NCBI GenBank assembly: GCA_016748015.1
Contig: JAAOMT010000058.1
Span: 67,559-131,558 of the forward strand
DNA from: Geosiphon pyriformis
Lineage: Eukaryota; Glomeromycota; Glomeromycetes; Archaeosporales; Geosiphonaceae
Reading direction: 5' to 3'
Length of the DNA: 64,000 nucleotides
The notes under the pieces: generated by a model
The model's input: the letters and a program-made list of their open reading frames with translations, nothing else
What the model was told of the DNA's origin: nothing
Database searches by the model: none
In this document: piece by piece, positions 35,371 through 46,599 of the stretch
Layout: every line of letters starts with the position of its first letter
Position numbering within the stretch: the first letter of the stretch is position 1
Translations under genes and position numbers: made by a program

Positions 35371-36465
35371 TCATGTTTCTGCTCTCAAGGCAGAAATCTC
35401 ACTGTTGTCGCTACCAGGTGAAGTAGGAGAGGTACCCACGGTTTGTGAAGGATTTTTTGTGTCAGATCTTTGTTCTAATGTTGTTATTCGTTCGTTTAGG
35501 ACTAAAATTACATCTTGAACCTAATCGAAGCAACAAATCATCAGAATTGCTTTGATGAGTGGACGATTTCAATTGGAAATAATAACAGGAATACCATATC
35601 CATCGATGTTTGTAGTTGCCTTGCACTAGGTATAGTTATCATCTCTGGGGGTGTGGCGTCTTTAATATAGGTCCCCAACTGATATCTGGAAATAAATGAA
35701 ATTTTTGCCTCAAATGAGAAATAAATAGTGATATATCACCAGTTTTAAATAAGGATCTTGGAACTTGCAAAGTCACACAATCCAGTTGTATGGTGAAATA
35801 ATCACTAGAAAAATAAACGATTTTCTAGTATCATAAAATAGAGTTTTGCCGATATGAAGGAAACAATTTAAAGAAAACCTACCGGATATAGTCAAATTTT
35901 CGGGGTGTCGTATAATAAACCTTGCCGATTACGGTGTTACATCCGTTACAATAGGAAAGTTTGTAGGTACTATACAATAGAGATTGATGGATTAAAATTC
36001 GAACAGACTACAAAAAATGCTCGATATTTGAAAATTGAAATCAAAAGCCCACCTTCCCAAATCAATGCCTTCCTGCGCCCACACTAATTCAGTTCCAAGG
36101 CGTAAATTATATGGTTTGGCTGCCAGAAGTAATCCCCATTTGAAAAAAATTATATAGAATAACAATAGATCAGCCACTCAATAGTCCATGATAATTTCCC
36201 AAAATGGGCAAAGATATGTAAATCAAAACACACCAAATAGCACCACACACTTTAGATCGCGATCTGCAGTGACCCACGAGCATGAATCACCCACAATCAA
36301 GCGACATTTTGCACATTGAAATATCAAAGGAGCCTTTATCTCCGCTTCTTCTATGAATCCTGGACGTGGAAAAGGAGACTTTTGTCGTTGTTCTAAAGGA
36401 GATAATGGGGACAATTGTTTCTGCTCTTGTTGTGTTTCCTGTTGCCTCAGCCGTTCTTCTTGCAT
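35371..36465 (-). CDS. mis18: Mis18 centromere protein
   Basis: Six exons join in frame to 220 codons: 36234-36465, 36053-36119, 35883-35969, 35769-35804, 35595-35685, 35371-35520. The Mis18 (Yippee-like) fold is recognised from IFQCAKCRLIVGDSCSWV (first CxxC and GDS-SWV), LGTELVWAQEGIDLG, YCNGCNTVIGKVYYTTPRKF (second CxxC, then the G.VY..TP..FDY pattern) and LYQLGTY. The C-terminus (VQDVILVLNERITTLEQR) is the expected coiled coil, used for oligomerisation. Mis18 primes centromeres for CENP-A deposition. The intron between exons 4 and 5 has a GCAAGT donor, a GC-AG intron; the alternative GT donor nearby breaks the frame. The chosen ATG gives a Gln-rich N-terminus; a TATAG acceptor 11 bases upstream leaves room for an additional 5' exon. 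Confidence 0.88.
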
Positions 36466-37616
36466 TTTTAGCGTGCCTATATGATAAAGGTTCAAAAGAA
36501 AGTTTAAAACATATTTTCTGAGTAAAACTTCTAATATTATGATAAATACCATTTGAAACTCTATAATTTTAAATAAAAAAATTCAGTAATGCTAACTTAA
36601 AAGCAAGTAAACTTTTACTGGCTTTCAAAATATGTTCTTACCTAAAATTCGGCTATCAGTAGTATCATAACATTTGAAGAATTTTAAATAATTGCATTTC
36701 TTAACAAATTATTTATAATTTCTAAAAAAATTCCTCTTACCCAAATTCTAAAAGAAAATATTTAACAACAAAAAATTTAATTTACTTAAAAAAGTGTAAT
36801 CCGATATGGCTTATGCACTTTTACACATGACCAGTTATTTAGACTTATGTTAAGTTGAATTATAGGCCATAAATCCATTTTACTTATAAAATTAATCTAA
36901 AATATTATTACTTTTAACAAATTTATTTATCTAAATACAGGTTTTTTTGTTAAATTAAATAAAACTATTAACTTTATAAGCATATTATTACCAATAAAAA
37001 GATAACAATTTTTTGTTTTTTTATTATTTATTAAGTATATATTATATTCTTTTTTAATCTAAAATAAGCTTTTATATAAATTAGAAATTAATATACCAAA
37101 ACTTATAAATTAATTTTTAAAAATAAGTAATTATTGTTTTAATATTAAATTTTTTGTTTTTAATAACTAACAAAAAAATAATTTAAATTGCCAAAAATTT
37201 TATTAAATAAGTTAAATTCAATTTAAAACAAATATTTTGTTAAATATAACAGTCCGAACAAATAGACAGAGCAGAGGAACAAAAGACCCCGTGCCAAAAT
37301 AGAAAAAACCTTATTAGGCGAATTAATAGGCAAACAAATATAATAAATAAAACAATAAAAAATTGGTTAAAACTTAACAAATAATTTAAAAATATATATT
37401 AATATGCTTAAAATTATGTTTTTTATGCTTATTAAACAATTATTTTGGGTTTAAAATATAATTTACAAACTAAAAAATTATTATTGTGTTTAATAGTTAA
37501 GTTGTTATAAATAAAATTTTAAAGACAAAAATCTTAATTTTTAAAATTAAAAGACATTAAATAATTAACTTAATTAAAAAATTTTAATATATATTAATTT
37601 TATTTTTTATTTTTTT
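36466..37616. other. AT-rich intergenic DNA
   Basis: No gene seen. It contains a LINE 3'-tail relic near 36805-36845 (minus); the rest is low-complexity AT sequence up to the 3' end of the minus-strand LINE. Confidence 0.6.
36805..36845 (-). repeat. LINE 3'-tail relic
   Basis: The minus strand reads TAAATAACTGGTCATGTGTA then AAAGTGCATAAGCCATATC, nearly the same as the tail at 37680-37715 of the adjacent LINE. Nothing else of the element is recognisable. Confidence 0.6.
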
Positions 37617-37720
37617 AATGAGTGCAACCTAACCACTATCTAATATACAGAGTCAAAGCAAAATAAATCAAACTAAACATGGCTTATGTACTTACTACAT
37701 GTGACCAGTTATTTGAGCCC
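37617..37720 (-). repeat. LINE 3' untranslated tail
   Basis: The minus strand reads AAATAACTGGTCACATGTAG, then TACATAAGCCATG, then GTTGCACTCATTAAA before an A-rich end. It corresponds to 8930-9057 of the plus-strand copy and to several relics in this window. Confidence 0.7.
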
Positions 37721-38173
37721 ATCAAGACAGTATTATATACTTACAAAGACTCTCAAACTAACATTTAAACCAGAAAAAAATAAACAATCCTTCCTCAAAC
37801 CAAAACTAACAGCAAATGACTCAATGACACCAAGCATACAAACTGCACTCTTAGACAGCTGACAAGACAAACTACACAAAGAAACAAAAACAGCACCAGT
37901 ATCACAAACTAAACCACACTTTTCCATATTAGTATAGAATTTAAATCTTAACAACCATACTCTACTGTGATAGTTATCCTTCAAATGGCAGACAAAATTG
38001 ACAACCATCAACATGGCTTTCTTCCTGTTACCAAATATAGAAACAGCTTTCTTAATTCAATCTCTAAAAACAAAACTTTTGCACATCACAGTATATATAC
38101 CACAATCTATAAGCCTCATGAGAGTAAGTAATATTGAAGATGAAACTGAAAAATGATCACCTGCCAATAATTT

Positions 38174-38935
38174 TCACAAAACCACCAAATTAAATACAAT
38201 CTTTGAACAAACCACAGTATCTGCAACACACATAAAAGCATGATCAAAAAGCTCAACCTTACTACACATCAAACACAAAATGCTCAAATAGCTTTTGTCA
38301 TATAGTTTTTTACGAACAGCAACTGGCAATCTTCTGTAAACAGTTTTTATTAGATAAGTATGCAAAGCAGCCGACTTTCTACTAGTAAAATCTGTCAATA
38401 TATGAGAGTTTGGATGCCACACAGATGCCATGTACTCCCAGTTAATATGTCTAATAACCAATTCATCTAGTATATTAATACCAGGCCTAGTTTTCTACAA
38501 AGTCTGATTCATAGTACAAAAAATATTGTGCACAAAATGACGAGCATTGCCAAAGATGATGAGTCCATCTGCCATAAGAAACTTATTAGAAACCTTAGCA
38601 GAAAGAACCAGGTTCAAATGCACTACAGCACAAGCCAAAGCATCAACATGATTATTGCCAACCACATCCGAATGCCCTTTTACTTTCATCTACTTAACAG
38701 AAATGTCTTTTGACTTAACCAAATCAGCAATATGAAACCTCTTTATCTAGCATTGATTTCGAAAGTCAGGCTGATCCAATTCGCATTTTGATGCACAAGC
38801 AGTCAAAGCTGCCTGACTATTAGAGTGAAATACAACTGAGCATGATAAGAGAACATACTCCAAAGCCAAAGTAATTGCTTGCAGTTCTACTAAAATAGAG
38901 GACAGCAGGTCCTGAACACTCACACCTACACCCAT
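38174..38935 (-). pseudogene. LINE RNase H domain and C-terminal zinc-binding motif
   Basis: RNase H is recognised from LVELQAITLALEYVLL (catalytic Glu block), VFHSNSQAALTAC (third acidic position, here Asn) and KVKGHSDVVGNNHVDALA (the H...D end block). The downstream frame has LCLMCSKVELFDHAFMC, a C-x2-C...H-x3-C cluster of the kind at LINE C-termini. A stop and frameshifts near 38700-38760 separate the parts. The plus-strand copy has the first Asp (YIDGS), supplying the part that is weak here. Confidence 0.82.
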
Positions 38936-40096
38936 GTCAATTTCAGAAAAAAAGCTGCAGTCCTACAAGCCACATCTTTTGTACCCAAACTACTTAACAA
39001 ACTATTAGTAAATATGTTTAGCTCTCCAGCCCAAACCTTATGCAAATGTTTGTGAGCACTCAAAAAGTCAAACAAACACAGAAAGTTAGAATAGTTCACA
39101 ACAGCCAAACCTTTACCAGGCTCTGTCAAATGATTGGTCATATGCACAAAGGCTTTAATGAACCAAGTTGGTACTAAATTTTTAAGACTTAATCTCTTCC
39201 AATGCTGAAAAGTTTTCCAATTTATTATATAACCATACTTGTTAAGCAAAACATTACCAAAGGTAACACCAAAATGCTTCAAAGAATGTATCACATTAAA
39301 ATAAGAGGTGAGTTCCAGAATCCCAAACATCAGAATGTGACCAGAGCAATGAAATACAATAAGTATATAGTTAAACAAAGAAATGTTAACATCAACAAAA
39401 ATTCTCACAACACCAGCCAAAAAATTATCTGATGGATAAACTCTCAACTTAACAGGATGACACAATAGATGAAAAGATGCCCACCTTAAAACCTGTAAAT
39501 CTAAAGCATGATATTCAAACAAACAATTTAATATTTCAGATGCATTAAAGAAACTGATCACCAAAGCAATCTTGGTTTCAGCTTGTATTTGTTCAAATGA
39601 TTTTAGACTATATAATAATGAGTGATACAAGGCCTCATTGAAAAAATCTCTTGGCAAAAGAGCTTTAGACCTAAGCCCCCTTTTAATCAAAATGTCTCAC
39701 TTTTGACACACACTCTTAGCAATAAAACTAAACTGCATACAATAATTGACAATAGGCTGGAGAACTGCCGAAACCAAATATAAGAATTGCTTATTAAACA
39801 CCACTTTCTTGAGAACCATATTTGAGAAGGACCTTACATCCACATGAGCCTTGGCAAGACTAGGTTTGAACAAACCCTCTGTAGACAAAAATATGCCCAA
39901 GTACCTGTAAGATTTGCCTTTTCTCACCACAGATATGGGCCTACCACTAATGCTCAAAGAGATATCTGCTACTCTTTGGTTGATGGGAATGGCCACAGTC
40001 TTGTCATTGTTAATAGAAATATTGTTAATCTTGAAGAATTCACTAACAATATCCAAAATGTACTGTGTTGACACTTGACCATTTTCTATCCAAATT
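38926..40096 (-). pseudogene. LINE reverse transcriptase, thumb/connection part
   Basis: Directly after the solo LTR the frame reads IWIENGQVSTQYILDIVSEF and INNDKTVAIPINQRVAD, the region that follows the RT catalytic DD motif in LINEs (the INxxKT element). It continues through YRYLGIFLSTEG (RT motif E-like) and about 250 residues to ASFHLLCHPVKLRVYPSDNF. One stop near 39697 separates two frames. It is collinear with 6528-7250 of the plus-strand copy. Confidence 0.83.
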
Positions 40097-40100
40097 GTAT

Positions 40101-40788
40101 TGTTACGGGTTGGAGTAACAAGCTAATGGATAGCAAAAAAAACAGAATTGTAGGGTAATGGAAATAATCAAAGGGGAATTTAACTTTAAAGAGTGAATTG
40201 AATGAGTATGGATTCAATGTATGAGATTAGTCTCATAAAATATCTCAGTTGCTATTCTTTTCAAAGGTAACTGAGGAATCTAAAGGTAGAGGAATAGTCC
40301 ATACTGTCAACAATTGATCACCACTAGTATAATTCTATGCCTCATGTCAGCACTCTTAGAATTCAATATCAGGTATCAACTTGTGCTTTTTAATCACATT
40401 TATTCAAATAATCTTCAAATGCTACAATTATATACGTCAGAAAAAGGCCAACAAGTAATCTTTTATCTTTAAGATGTTTAGATACTTGAAAGTAGGAAAA
40501 GAGAAATTAGTAATAAGAGAAGAATTGAGATGAAAGTTGTTATTTTATTTATTCTTGATTATTCAGATGCTTGTTATTACATACTTTTCTACAGCTAAGA
40601 GATTCATTGCTTATATAACTATCAAAAATGGTCAATGATCAGATCAATGATCAGGTCAATGGTCAGGTCAATGGTCAGGTTATTGATCAGGTCAATGATC
40701 ATTTTCTAAAAATAGTGTGGCTAATCATATAACATCAGTGGCTAATACATATGATAATTAATAAGAAATATAGGTCTCAACCATAATA
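40101..40788 (-). repeat. Solo LTR, family A, inserted in LINE RT active site
   Basis: On the plus strand it begins TGTTACGGGTTGGAGTAACA and ends GGTCTCAACCATAATA. It is the same LTR as 3956-4611 in inverse orientation; one terminal base differs (TA for CA). A perfect 4-bp target duplication, GTAT, lies at 40097-40100 and 40789-40792. The insertion splits the RT frame just after FVDDT, the catalytic motif, which continues as IWIEN on the other side. A tandem series of GGTCAATGATCA-like units occupies 40629-40698 and is shorter in the other copy. Confidence 0.93.
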
Positions 40789-40792
40789 GTAT

Positions 40793-42077
40793 CATCCACA
40801 AAAGCACCAGCTGCAAAAAAAGAGAATTTACTATTGCAAGCCTCCACCCTGCCAGTTTTTACTACAAAATTTGAATTGATTCTATAACCACACAAATGTT
40901 CTTGCCTTTTAACCTTATACAACAAAGAGTCATAAAAAACTCTCCAAAGAAATGGAAAGAAGACCTCCCTTTGATTCAAACCATCATGGACCACATAGCC
41001 ATCTGAGAGACCAAAGTCAATCATTATCTTATTGTATCTGTTCTCATAAATATTACCAAAAAATTTAATGAATTTGCTACACATTTTGATGCATTTTAAA
41101 CTCAACCTCAAATGATGCCAACAGACAGAATCATATGCTTTGCGCATATTCTGTAAGACCAGCCAGATTTCATGACTCTTCTTCAAAGCATCCTCAATAA
41201 CTGAGCTCACAGCAAAAACGGAAGATTGAGTTGAAGTGCTTTTCAAGACTGAAAAGTTGTCACCACGCAGAATGCCAAACTTGCTACATACAGACAAGAT
41301 ACAATCAGACAGGACCTTAGACAAAATTTTTCTTGCAGTTTCTATGAGTGCAATCAGCCTGGTGTTAATTAGAATCCCATTCCAGTCATAAGGCTTGGGA
41401 ATCATGAAAACCCAAGCCCTTTTCCAAGGCATGAGAACATTGCCCACCTTCAAGTAAAAATTCAACAGATCCAGAAAACATGTCATAACCTCATCATCAC
41501 AGTGCTTCCACAATTTGTTAGGTATACTAGAAAAACCAGCAGTCTTTCTATTGGGTAAACTGCTAACCATCAAAGATAACTCTCCCAAACTAATGTCACA
41601 CATAACTTCTGAAAAAGCAGCATTGTCAACATACTCCAAAGAATTATATTGATGGGCCCACAGATTGAATAAGATTGGAGAGACTCTCCTTTTATGAATC
41701 CAACCCACCATGATTTTATTTACTCTGGATTTTACCTCACCAGGCTTTAAAACCAGCTCATCTCCAATTACCAAATGATTTAGAACAATCTTGCAAAATG
41801 ACCACTCTAAGATACTTTTGATCATACTGCCTTTATCTGAAATGAAATTCTCCATATGCTTATCAATCATATTCCTAATGTGTCCATTTTTGGCTAGCTT
41901 AGCCTCATAGTATTTGGACTTACAATAACACTTCTTAGCTCTAAACAAATGTTTAAGTAGCACAGTCAATTTAGGAATACCATGATGCAAGGTGAGAAAC
42001 TTAGAGGCCTTATCATCATCAAGAGTTGACCAAACCCAAACAAAATAATCAAATTCCAACATTTGTTCTAAGAACAA
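40793..42077 (-). pseudogene. LINE reverse transcriptase (fingers and palm)
   Basis: This long frame has the conserved LINE RT blocks in order: LPNRKTAGFSSIPNKLWKH, NTRLIALIETARKILSKVLS, LVLQNMRKAYDSVCWHHL, HDGLNQREVFFPFLWRVFYD and GAFVDDT. In the KAYDSV block the usual catalytic Asp at the start of D.RKAYDSV is Asn (QNMRKAYDSV), as in the plus-strand copy. The QREV block also departs from the usual QG at RT motif B. With the LTR inserted right after FVDDT this copy cannot function. Confidence 0.9.
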
Positions 42078-42346
42078 GCATTTTATATCTTAGCCATTAA
42101 AGATTCTAATTTGAAAAACTTAGAAGACTGCCTGTTTTTTGGGCAGTCAAACTTACTAAACCAGTGTCTAGAAAATATCTCATCAGCTGAATCACACAAT
42201 ACACATTTTAAAACCTCTCATATTTCATCCAAATCCCCCTTTTTCTTTGCGATCAGAAAGGAACTCAGAAACATAGCCAACCTAGCTGAAGAAAGTTCTT
42301 TGAAATACACCCACTTGGCCACATCCACATTTTTGATCTTAAGCTT

Positions 42347-43144
42347 TTATCTGTTTTTATTAGTCTGTTTGCAAACATTGTTTAGATGCGCATTAACTAA
42401 ACCTCTCAACCCAACCAAGATTCCAACTATTTCATGATCAGTATCAAAAATTTCAAACACAGAGGTGACTTCACATCCAACAATAGCTGAAGCCAAAATG
42501 TCACTCACAAAAACATAATCTATAGTTTTCAAAACCCCGTGCAAATTGTTCCAAGTACTAGATTTACTCAAAGAAAATCCAATTAATGAGTTGACCAAAC
42601 CCAACTTTAAACACTTCTTGAAACTTGCACATCTTTTAAACCCATCCTCATTGAAATCACTACCAAAAACCACAAAAGAGCTTGTATTCACAGTCTTAGA
42701 ACTAAGAGAATTAATGCTAGAGGCCTGAAAGAAGTGAGTCTTGGCTGAAACACCAGCATACAAACCTAGAAGAGTCACTGAAAGTTTATTCTTAAACAGC
42801 AAATGAACAGAAATAATCCGATCAGGAATTTCCTCAATCTTTGAAACATGTCAAGCCAGTGAACTATTTATTATAATAGCTATCCCTGTACCTAAAAAGC
42901 CCATCTCAAGGCCAGAAGTAAAAATCCTAACACCTTCAAACTTGTCCTTGATCCAAGGTCTAACACACACCCTCATCTTAGTTTCAGTAAGAATGAAAAC
43001 CATGTTACTAGACTTTAAATGCCTATAAACAATATCCTCCTGTTTTGCTGGATTGGTCATACCCTTAACATTGCATGTGACAATCTTCCATACTAAATCA
43101 ATTATTGGGAAGCAGAAAACACCCAAGAACCCAAGCCGGTGCAC
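42347..43144 (-). pseudogene. LINE APE-type endonuclease domain
   Basis: The endonuclease/exonuclease/phosphatase fold is recognised from its motifs in order: TCNVKGM (catalytic Asn block), FILTETKM (catalytic Glu), VVFGSDFNEDG (GDFN-like, catalytic Asp and Asn), STWNNLHGVLKTIDYVFVS and FDTDHEIVG (final Asp-His). A stop near 42852 splits it in two. This domain nicks target DNA to prime reverse transcription. It precedes RT in the same orientation with a degraded linker (42078-42346). Confidence 0.9.
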
Positions 43145-43149
43145 AACTA

Positions 43150-43973
43150 ATCTAACTTTACCAATACAAAACCAATTGAGGCTTCAAGAGCCACCAATTT
43201 GGACTCCAAACAGCTCACTTTAGTTGTCAAAATTTTTGAGCTATTGAGACCCAGAGCAGAAACAACAGAGGGAGATGCAGGCACTACTACTGAACTATCT
43301 AAAACCATATCCGAGTTTAAATCTAAATTGATGTTTACTGGAATGATTAAAAGACCAGAAGAAGAAGAGAGACCAAGGGCACCAATTCTATGCTGCTAAG
43401 TTTGCATACAATGTCAGAGATCTGATCATCCAAGAGCTCTAAGGAGCATTTTAAAGAGGCCAAATGAGCATTCAAAGACAAATTGTCAGCCAGAACAAAA
43501 AAAAAACCACCACTCAAATCTGAGACACCAGAAGAAAAAGAACCAGAACCATAATCAGAATCAAATTGAAGACCACCAAAAGAAAATGCAAAAGAAACTA
43601 CTTGAGCCCATGACTTGTCACCAAAAGCAGCAGAGCAAGAAATAGAAACATTTTTCTTTGCATATAATCTAACCAGCTAAAAACACTTCACATCAGAAGC
43701 ATTTTTTTTCAAGTTTTTTTTTTTAGAGAGGACAAACATCAGAGTGTCAGAAGCATCATATTCTAAAGCTAAGTGTCCAAACTTCTCACATTTTTCACAT
43801 CAAACCAAGTTCAATCTAGTCTAAGAAAGTCTTATGCCACCAAAAATTGGCTCAGTGCAAAATGCAGATTCAAGCTTATTTTCAGATTCAAAACCAATGA
43901 CAGTGCAGCAAGTTTGGTTGTCAATCTCCAAAAAACAATTGATCATACAAGTTTTCTTACTAGTGTTACAAGT
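43150..43973 (-). pseudogene. LINE ORF1, 3' half with CCHC-type knuckle
   Basis: The minus-strand frame reads CTVIGFESENKLESAFCTEP, then CEKCEKFGHLALEYD, a zinc-knuckle form (C-x2-C-x4-H-x4-E/C) whose last Cys reads Tyr or Asp. A Ser/Phe-rich part (KSWAQVVSFAFSFGG) and a coiled-coil-like stretch (SLELLDDQISDIVCKLSSIE) follow. Two stops, TAG and TGA, fall in the LS*TRLNLV*C context where Trp is likely. It is the continuation of 53857-54849, separated by the Ty3-B insertion. Confidence 0.75.
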
Positions 43974-44873
43974 AACTATTTTTGGTGTTGGATTAAATAA
44001 CAAACCCATAACTTGGTGCTCAAATCTAATTGCAATTGATAGTGATCTGAAGGTTTGTGTCTGAAAGGTTTGTATTCAAAGGTTTTGGTTGAGTTTTTTG
44101 TATAATAGACAGAGATTCAATGGTAATAGTTTTATCCATAGCTTCCCGAAACTGCAGTTTTGTCAATTTTTTTCTCAGCTTAATGGCTGGTATTCCTCCT
44201 GGTAAGTTATCCTCAATTGAATGTTCTACCTTTATTTTTGGGTCTTTTACCAGTCACATTTATCCTGACGTCAGTACTCCACACGTTAATTCTTAATAGA
44301 GTTAGTAAACAACAATAAAATCAAAGCAAGAAATTAAAAAAAGAAAAGAAAATAAAGAAAGAAAAGAAATAAGCCAAGACAATTTGCAAATTAGTATTCT
44401 GTCAATAGCCATAATTAAGAGCTATTGTTCTAGTGTGGTTAAGTATCAATTACTATCAACACTTTATGTTGATAGTAGCAGTAGGTTTAAGATAACAAAC
44501 AGTTATTTATTTGTGGTTTGGAAAGTTGTTCAGATAAAATCTAAACTGAGAGATCTGTCTTTTTAGCTTTTAATTCTACTGCTATATATACATAATTGAG
44601 ATTTCTCAATTCCTCAATTCTTCACAACAGGAATCCTGGAATTCCTGGAATCCTGCAATTCCTTTGAGAGGAATTTTGGAATTCTGGAATTCTGCAATTC
44701 CTGAGAGGAATCCTGGAATTCCTGGAATCCTGCAATTCCTTTGAGAGGAATTCTGGAATTCTGGAATTCTGCAATTCCTGAGAGGAATCTTGGAATTCCA
44801 CATTTTACTATGTCTACTTCTGATTGGTTAATAACTATGCTAATATATATTCTCTATATTTCTATAAATAACA
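43974..44873 (-). repeat. 3' LTR, family B
   Basis: On the plus strand it runs from TGTTACAAGTAACTATTTTT to TCTATAAATAACA. It matches 52986-53856 nearly throughout. The difference in length lies mainly in a GGAATTCCTGGAATCCTGCA-type repeat at 44626-44798, expanded here. On its right (internal) side is TTATTCTCTCCTTTTAA, which on the minus strand is a purine tract just before the LTR, confirming its 3' position. Confidence 0.92.
44626..44798. repeat. Tandem repeat inside the LTR
   Basis: Units of the type GGAATTCCTGGAATCCTGCA followed by ATTCCTTTGAGA repeat about four to five times with a higher-order period of roughly 77 bp. The 5' LTR has a shorter, more diverged version at 53650-53782. The solo LTR at 5435-6183 has almost none. 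Confidence 0.85.
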
Positions 44874-44890
44874 TTATTCTCTCCTTTTAA
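44874..44890 (-). promoter_or_regulatory. Polypurine tract of the family-B element
   Basis: The minus strand reads TTAAAAGGAGAGAATAA directly before the 3' LTR. Such tracts survive RNase H and prime plus-strand DNA synthesis in LTR elements. Confidence 0.75.
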
Positions 44891-45542
44891 TATTGAGCTC
44901 TGTCAAAATCTAACTCTGTTAATTCTCCTTTTTGAAGTATTTCCTGAATTTTATTTTTGAGAATTACTTGTGTTATTTAAGTCTGTAATTCTTCAAATTG
45001 AGTGTTGGTGATCTTTCCTAATTGATTACTGGTAACCATATCCATTGCTTTATTGTGTAAGATTTCTGGTTGATCCTGAAATGCTGTGTGTATTCAGTAT
45101 ATGGCTTGGGTCTGTGTAGATAAGTTGTTCTTTCTCACAAAATGTTCTAATTGTTGTAGTATTTTTGTGTCAAATAATCACTTTGTTTTATCTGTATATA
45201 GATTCTGGATATTCACATGTTGTTGTTAATGATGATGATTGGTTCCAGATCTCGTGAAATCTCCTCTGGTTGGACTAGTATCTTCTGTACTTCTAATTGT
45301 GGAATATTACTGGTAGATGGTGGTGTGATGTTGTGGTATGGTTTCAGTCGATCTCTATGTGCTGCTTTGGTTAAGATTTTGTTATTCAGTTTTAATTTGT
45401 AAGCTCTATTCCCTAGAATTTCTTCTATGTGAAATGGTTCATCCCATTTGGGGTCGAATTTTCCACTCCATTGTTTTTCTATTTTGGTACAATGTAAGAG
45501 TACTTTGTCTTCAATTTTAAATTCAACTGGTTTGTCTGGTAG

Positions 45543-46330
45543 TTAATTATTATGTCTTTCTTTCTGTTTCTCTTGTGACTTTTGTATGTTATTAGCTGCT
45601 CTTTTTTGTTTGTTTTCCAATGTTTTCATTAAGTTATATGTTCTTTTTAACAATGTTTTTTGGAAATTTTCTTCTGTTATTGGTTCAGTTGAATATGTAT
45701 TAACCTCTATCTCAACTGGTAATATTGCTGTTCTACTGTATATCAATTCAAATAGTGTTGCTTGTGTGGTATCTTGCTTCATTGTCTAATAAGCAAATAA
45801 TACTGATGGTATAAACAAATCCCATTTGTCCTGGTTTTTTTGGCTGAGTTTCGCTATTGCTTCACACAATGTTCTATTAAATCTTTCAACTAATCTATTG
45901 GTTTGTGGATGGTATAGTAATGATAGTGGTCTCTTAATTCCGAATCTTTGGCTTAGTTCTGCTAATGTTCTATTCACAAAATGGGTTCCTTGGTTTGATA
46001 ATAGTTCTTTTGAACATCCATGTCAACAAATCAGATCTTAATGGATGAATTTGACAACGGATTCTGCATCTGCTCTTTGAATTGCTTTGGCTTCTGGCCA
46101 TTTAGTAAGATAGTCCATGGCTACTGCAATATATCTGTTGCCTTTGCTGGTAATTGTCAATGGTCTGACTAAATTGATTCCAATATGGTCAAATGATTGT
46201 CCCACTTTGATTGGTCTCAATGGTTTGCTAAGTCTTGTTCCTCCTCTTCTTTGACAAGCATCACAATTTTGCACATATTAGATAATGTCTGGATACATTA
46301 ATGGCCAATAGTATCTTTTTCTGGTTCTTT
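45543..46330 (-). pseudogene. Ty3-type integrase (family B), broken
   Basis: The minus strand gives the zinc-binding end (QNCDACQRRGG), then the core with FDHIGINLVRPLTI, where the catalytic Asp of the GIDL block reads Asn, then YLTKWPEAKAIQ and NRLVERFNRTLCEAIAKLSQ with the catalytic Glu. A further frame (45543-45782) holds the C-terminal section. Frames change between them. It lies after RNase H as expected. The region 44891-45540 continues as degraded C-terminal pol with stops; no chromodomain recognised. Confidence 0.87.
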
Positions 46331-46599
46331 CCATGGTTGCTTCTTTATGAAAATGTCCTGCAGTTGGATCTGAGTGCATGTTGAACAGTATTGTCTCCTT
46401 TTCTGGTTCTGTAATTACTCTGGTTGGTTGATCTGAATCTTTTCTATTTTTCCGATAAAGTATATTTTGGTGAGTGATAAAATATTTGGATTGTTGTTTG
46501 ATCCTTTTTTGTTCTGGTTGAGATAATTTCTCCTTGAACTGTTGAATATCTATATAATGTTGAAGTTGTTGATATTTTTGTGTGTTTATTTTTTGTTAT

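Noticed and set aside
44626-44798. CRISPR-like regular repeats
   Set aside because: Units are contiguous, imperfect and without unique spacers; they lie inside an LTR.
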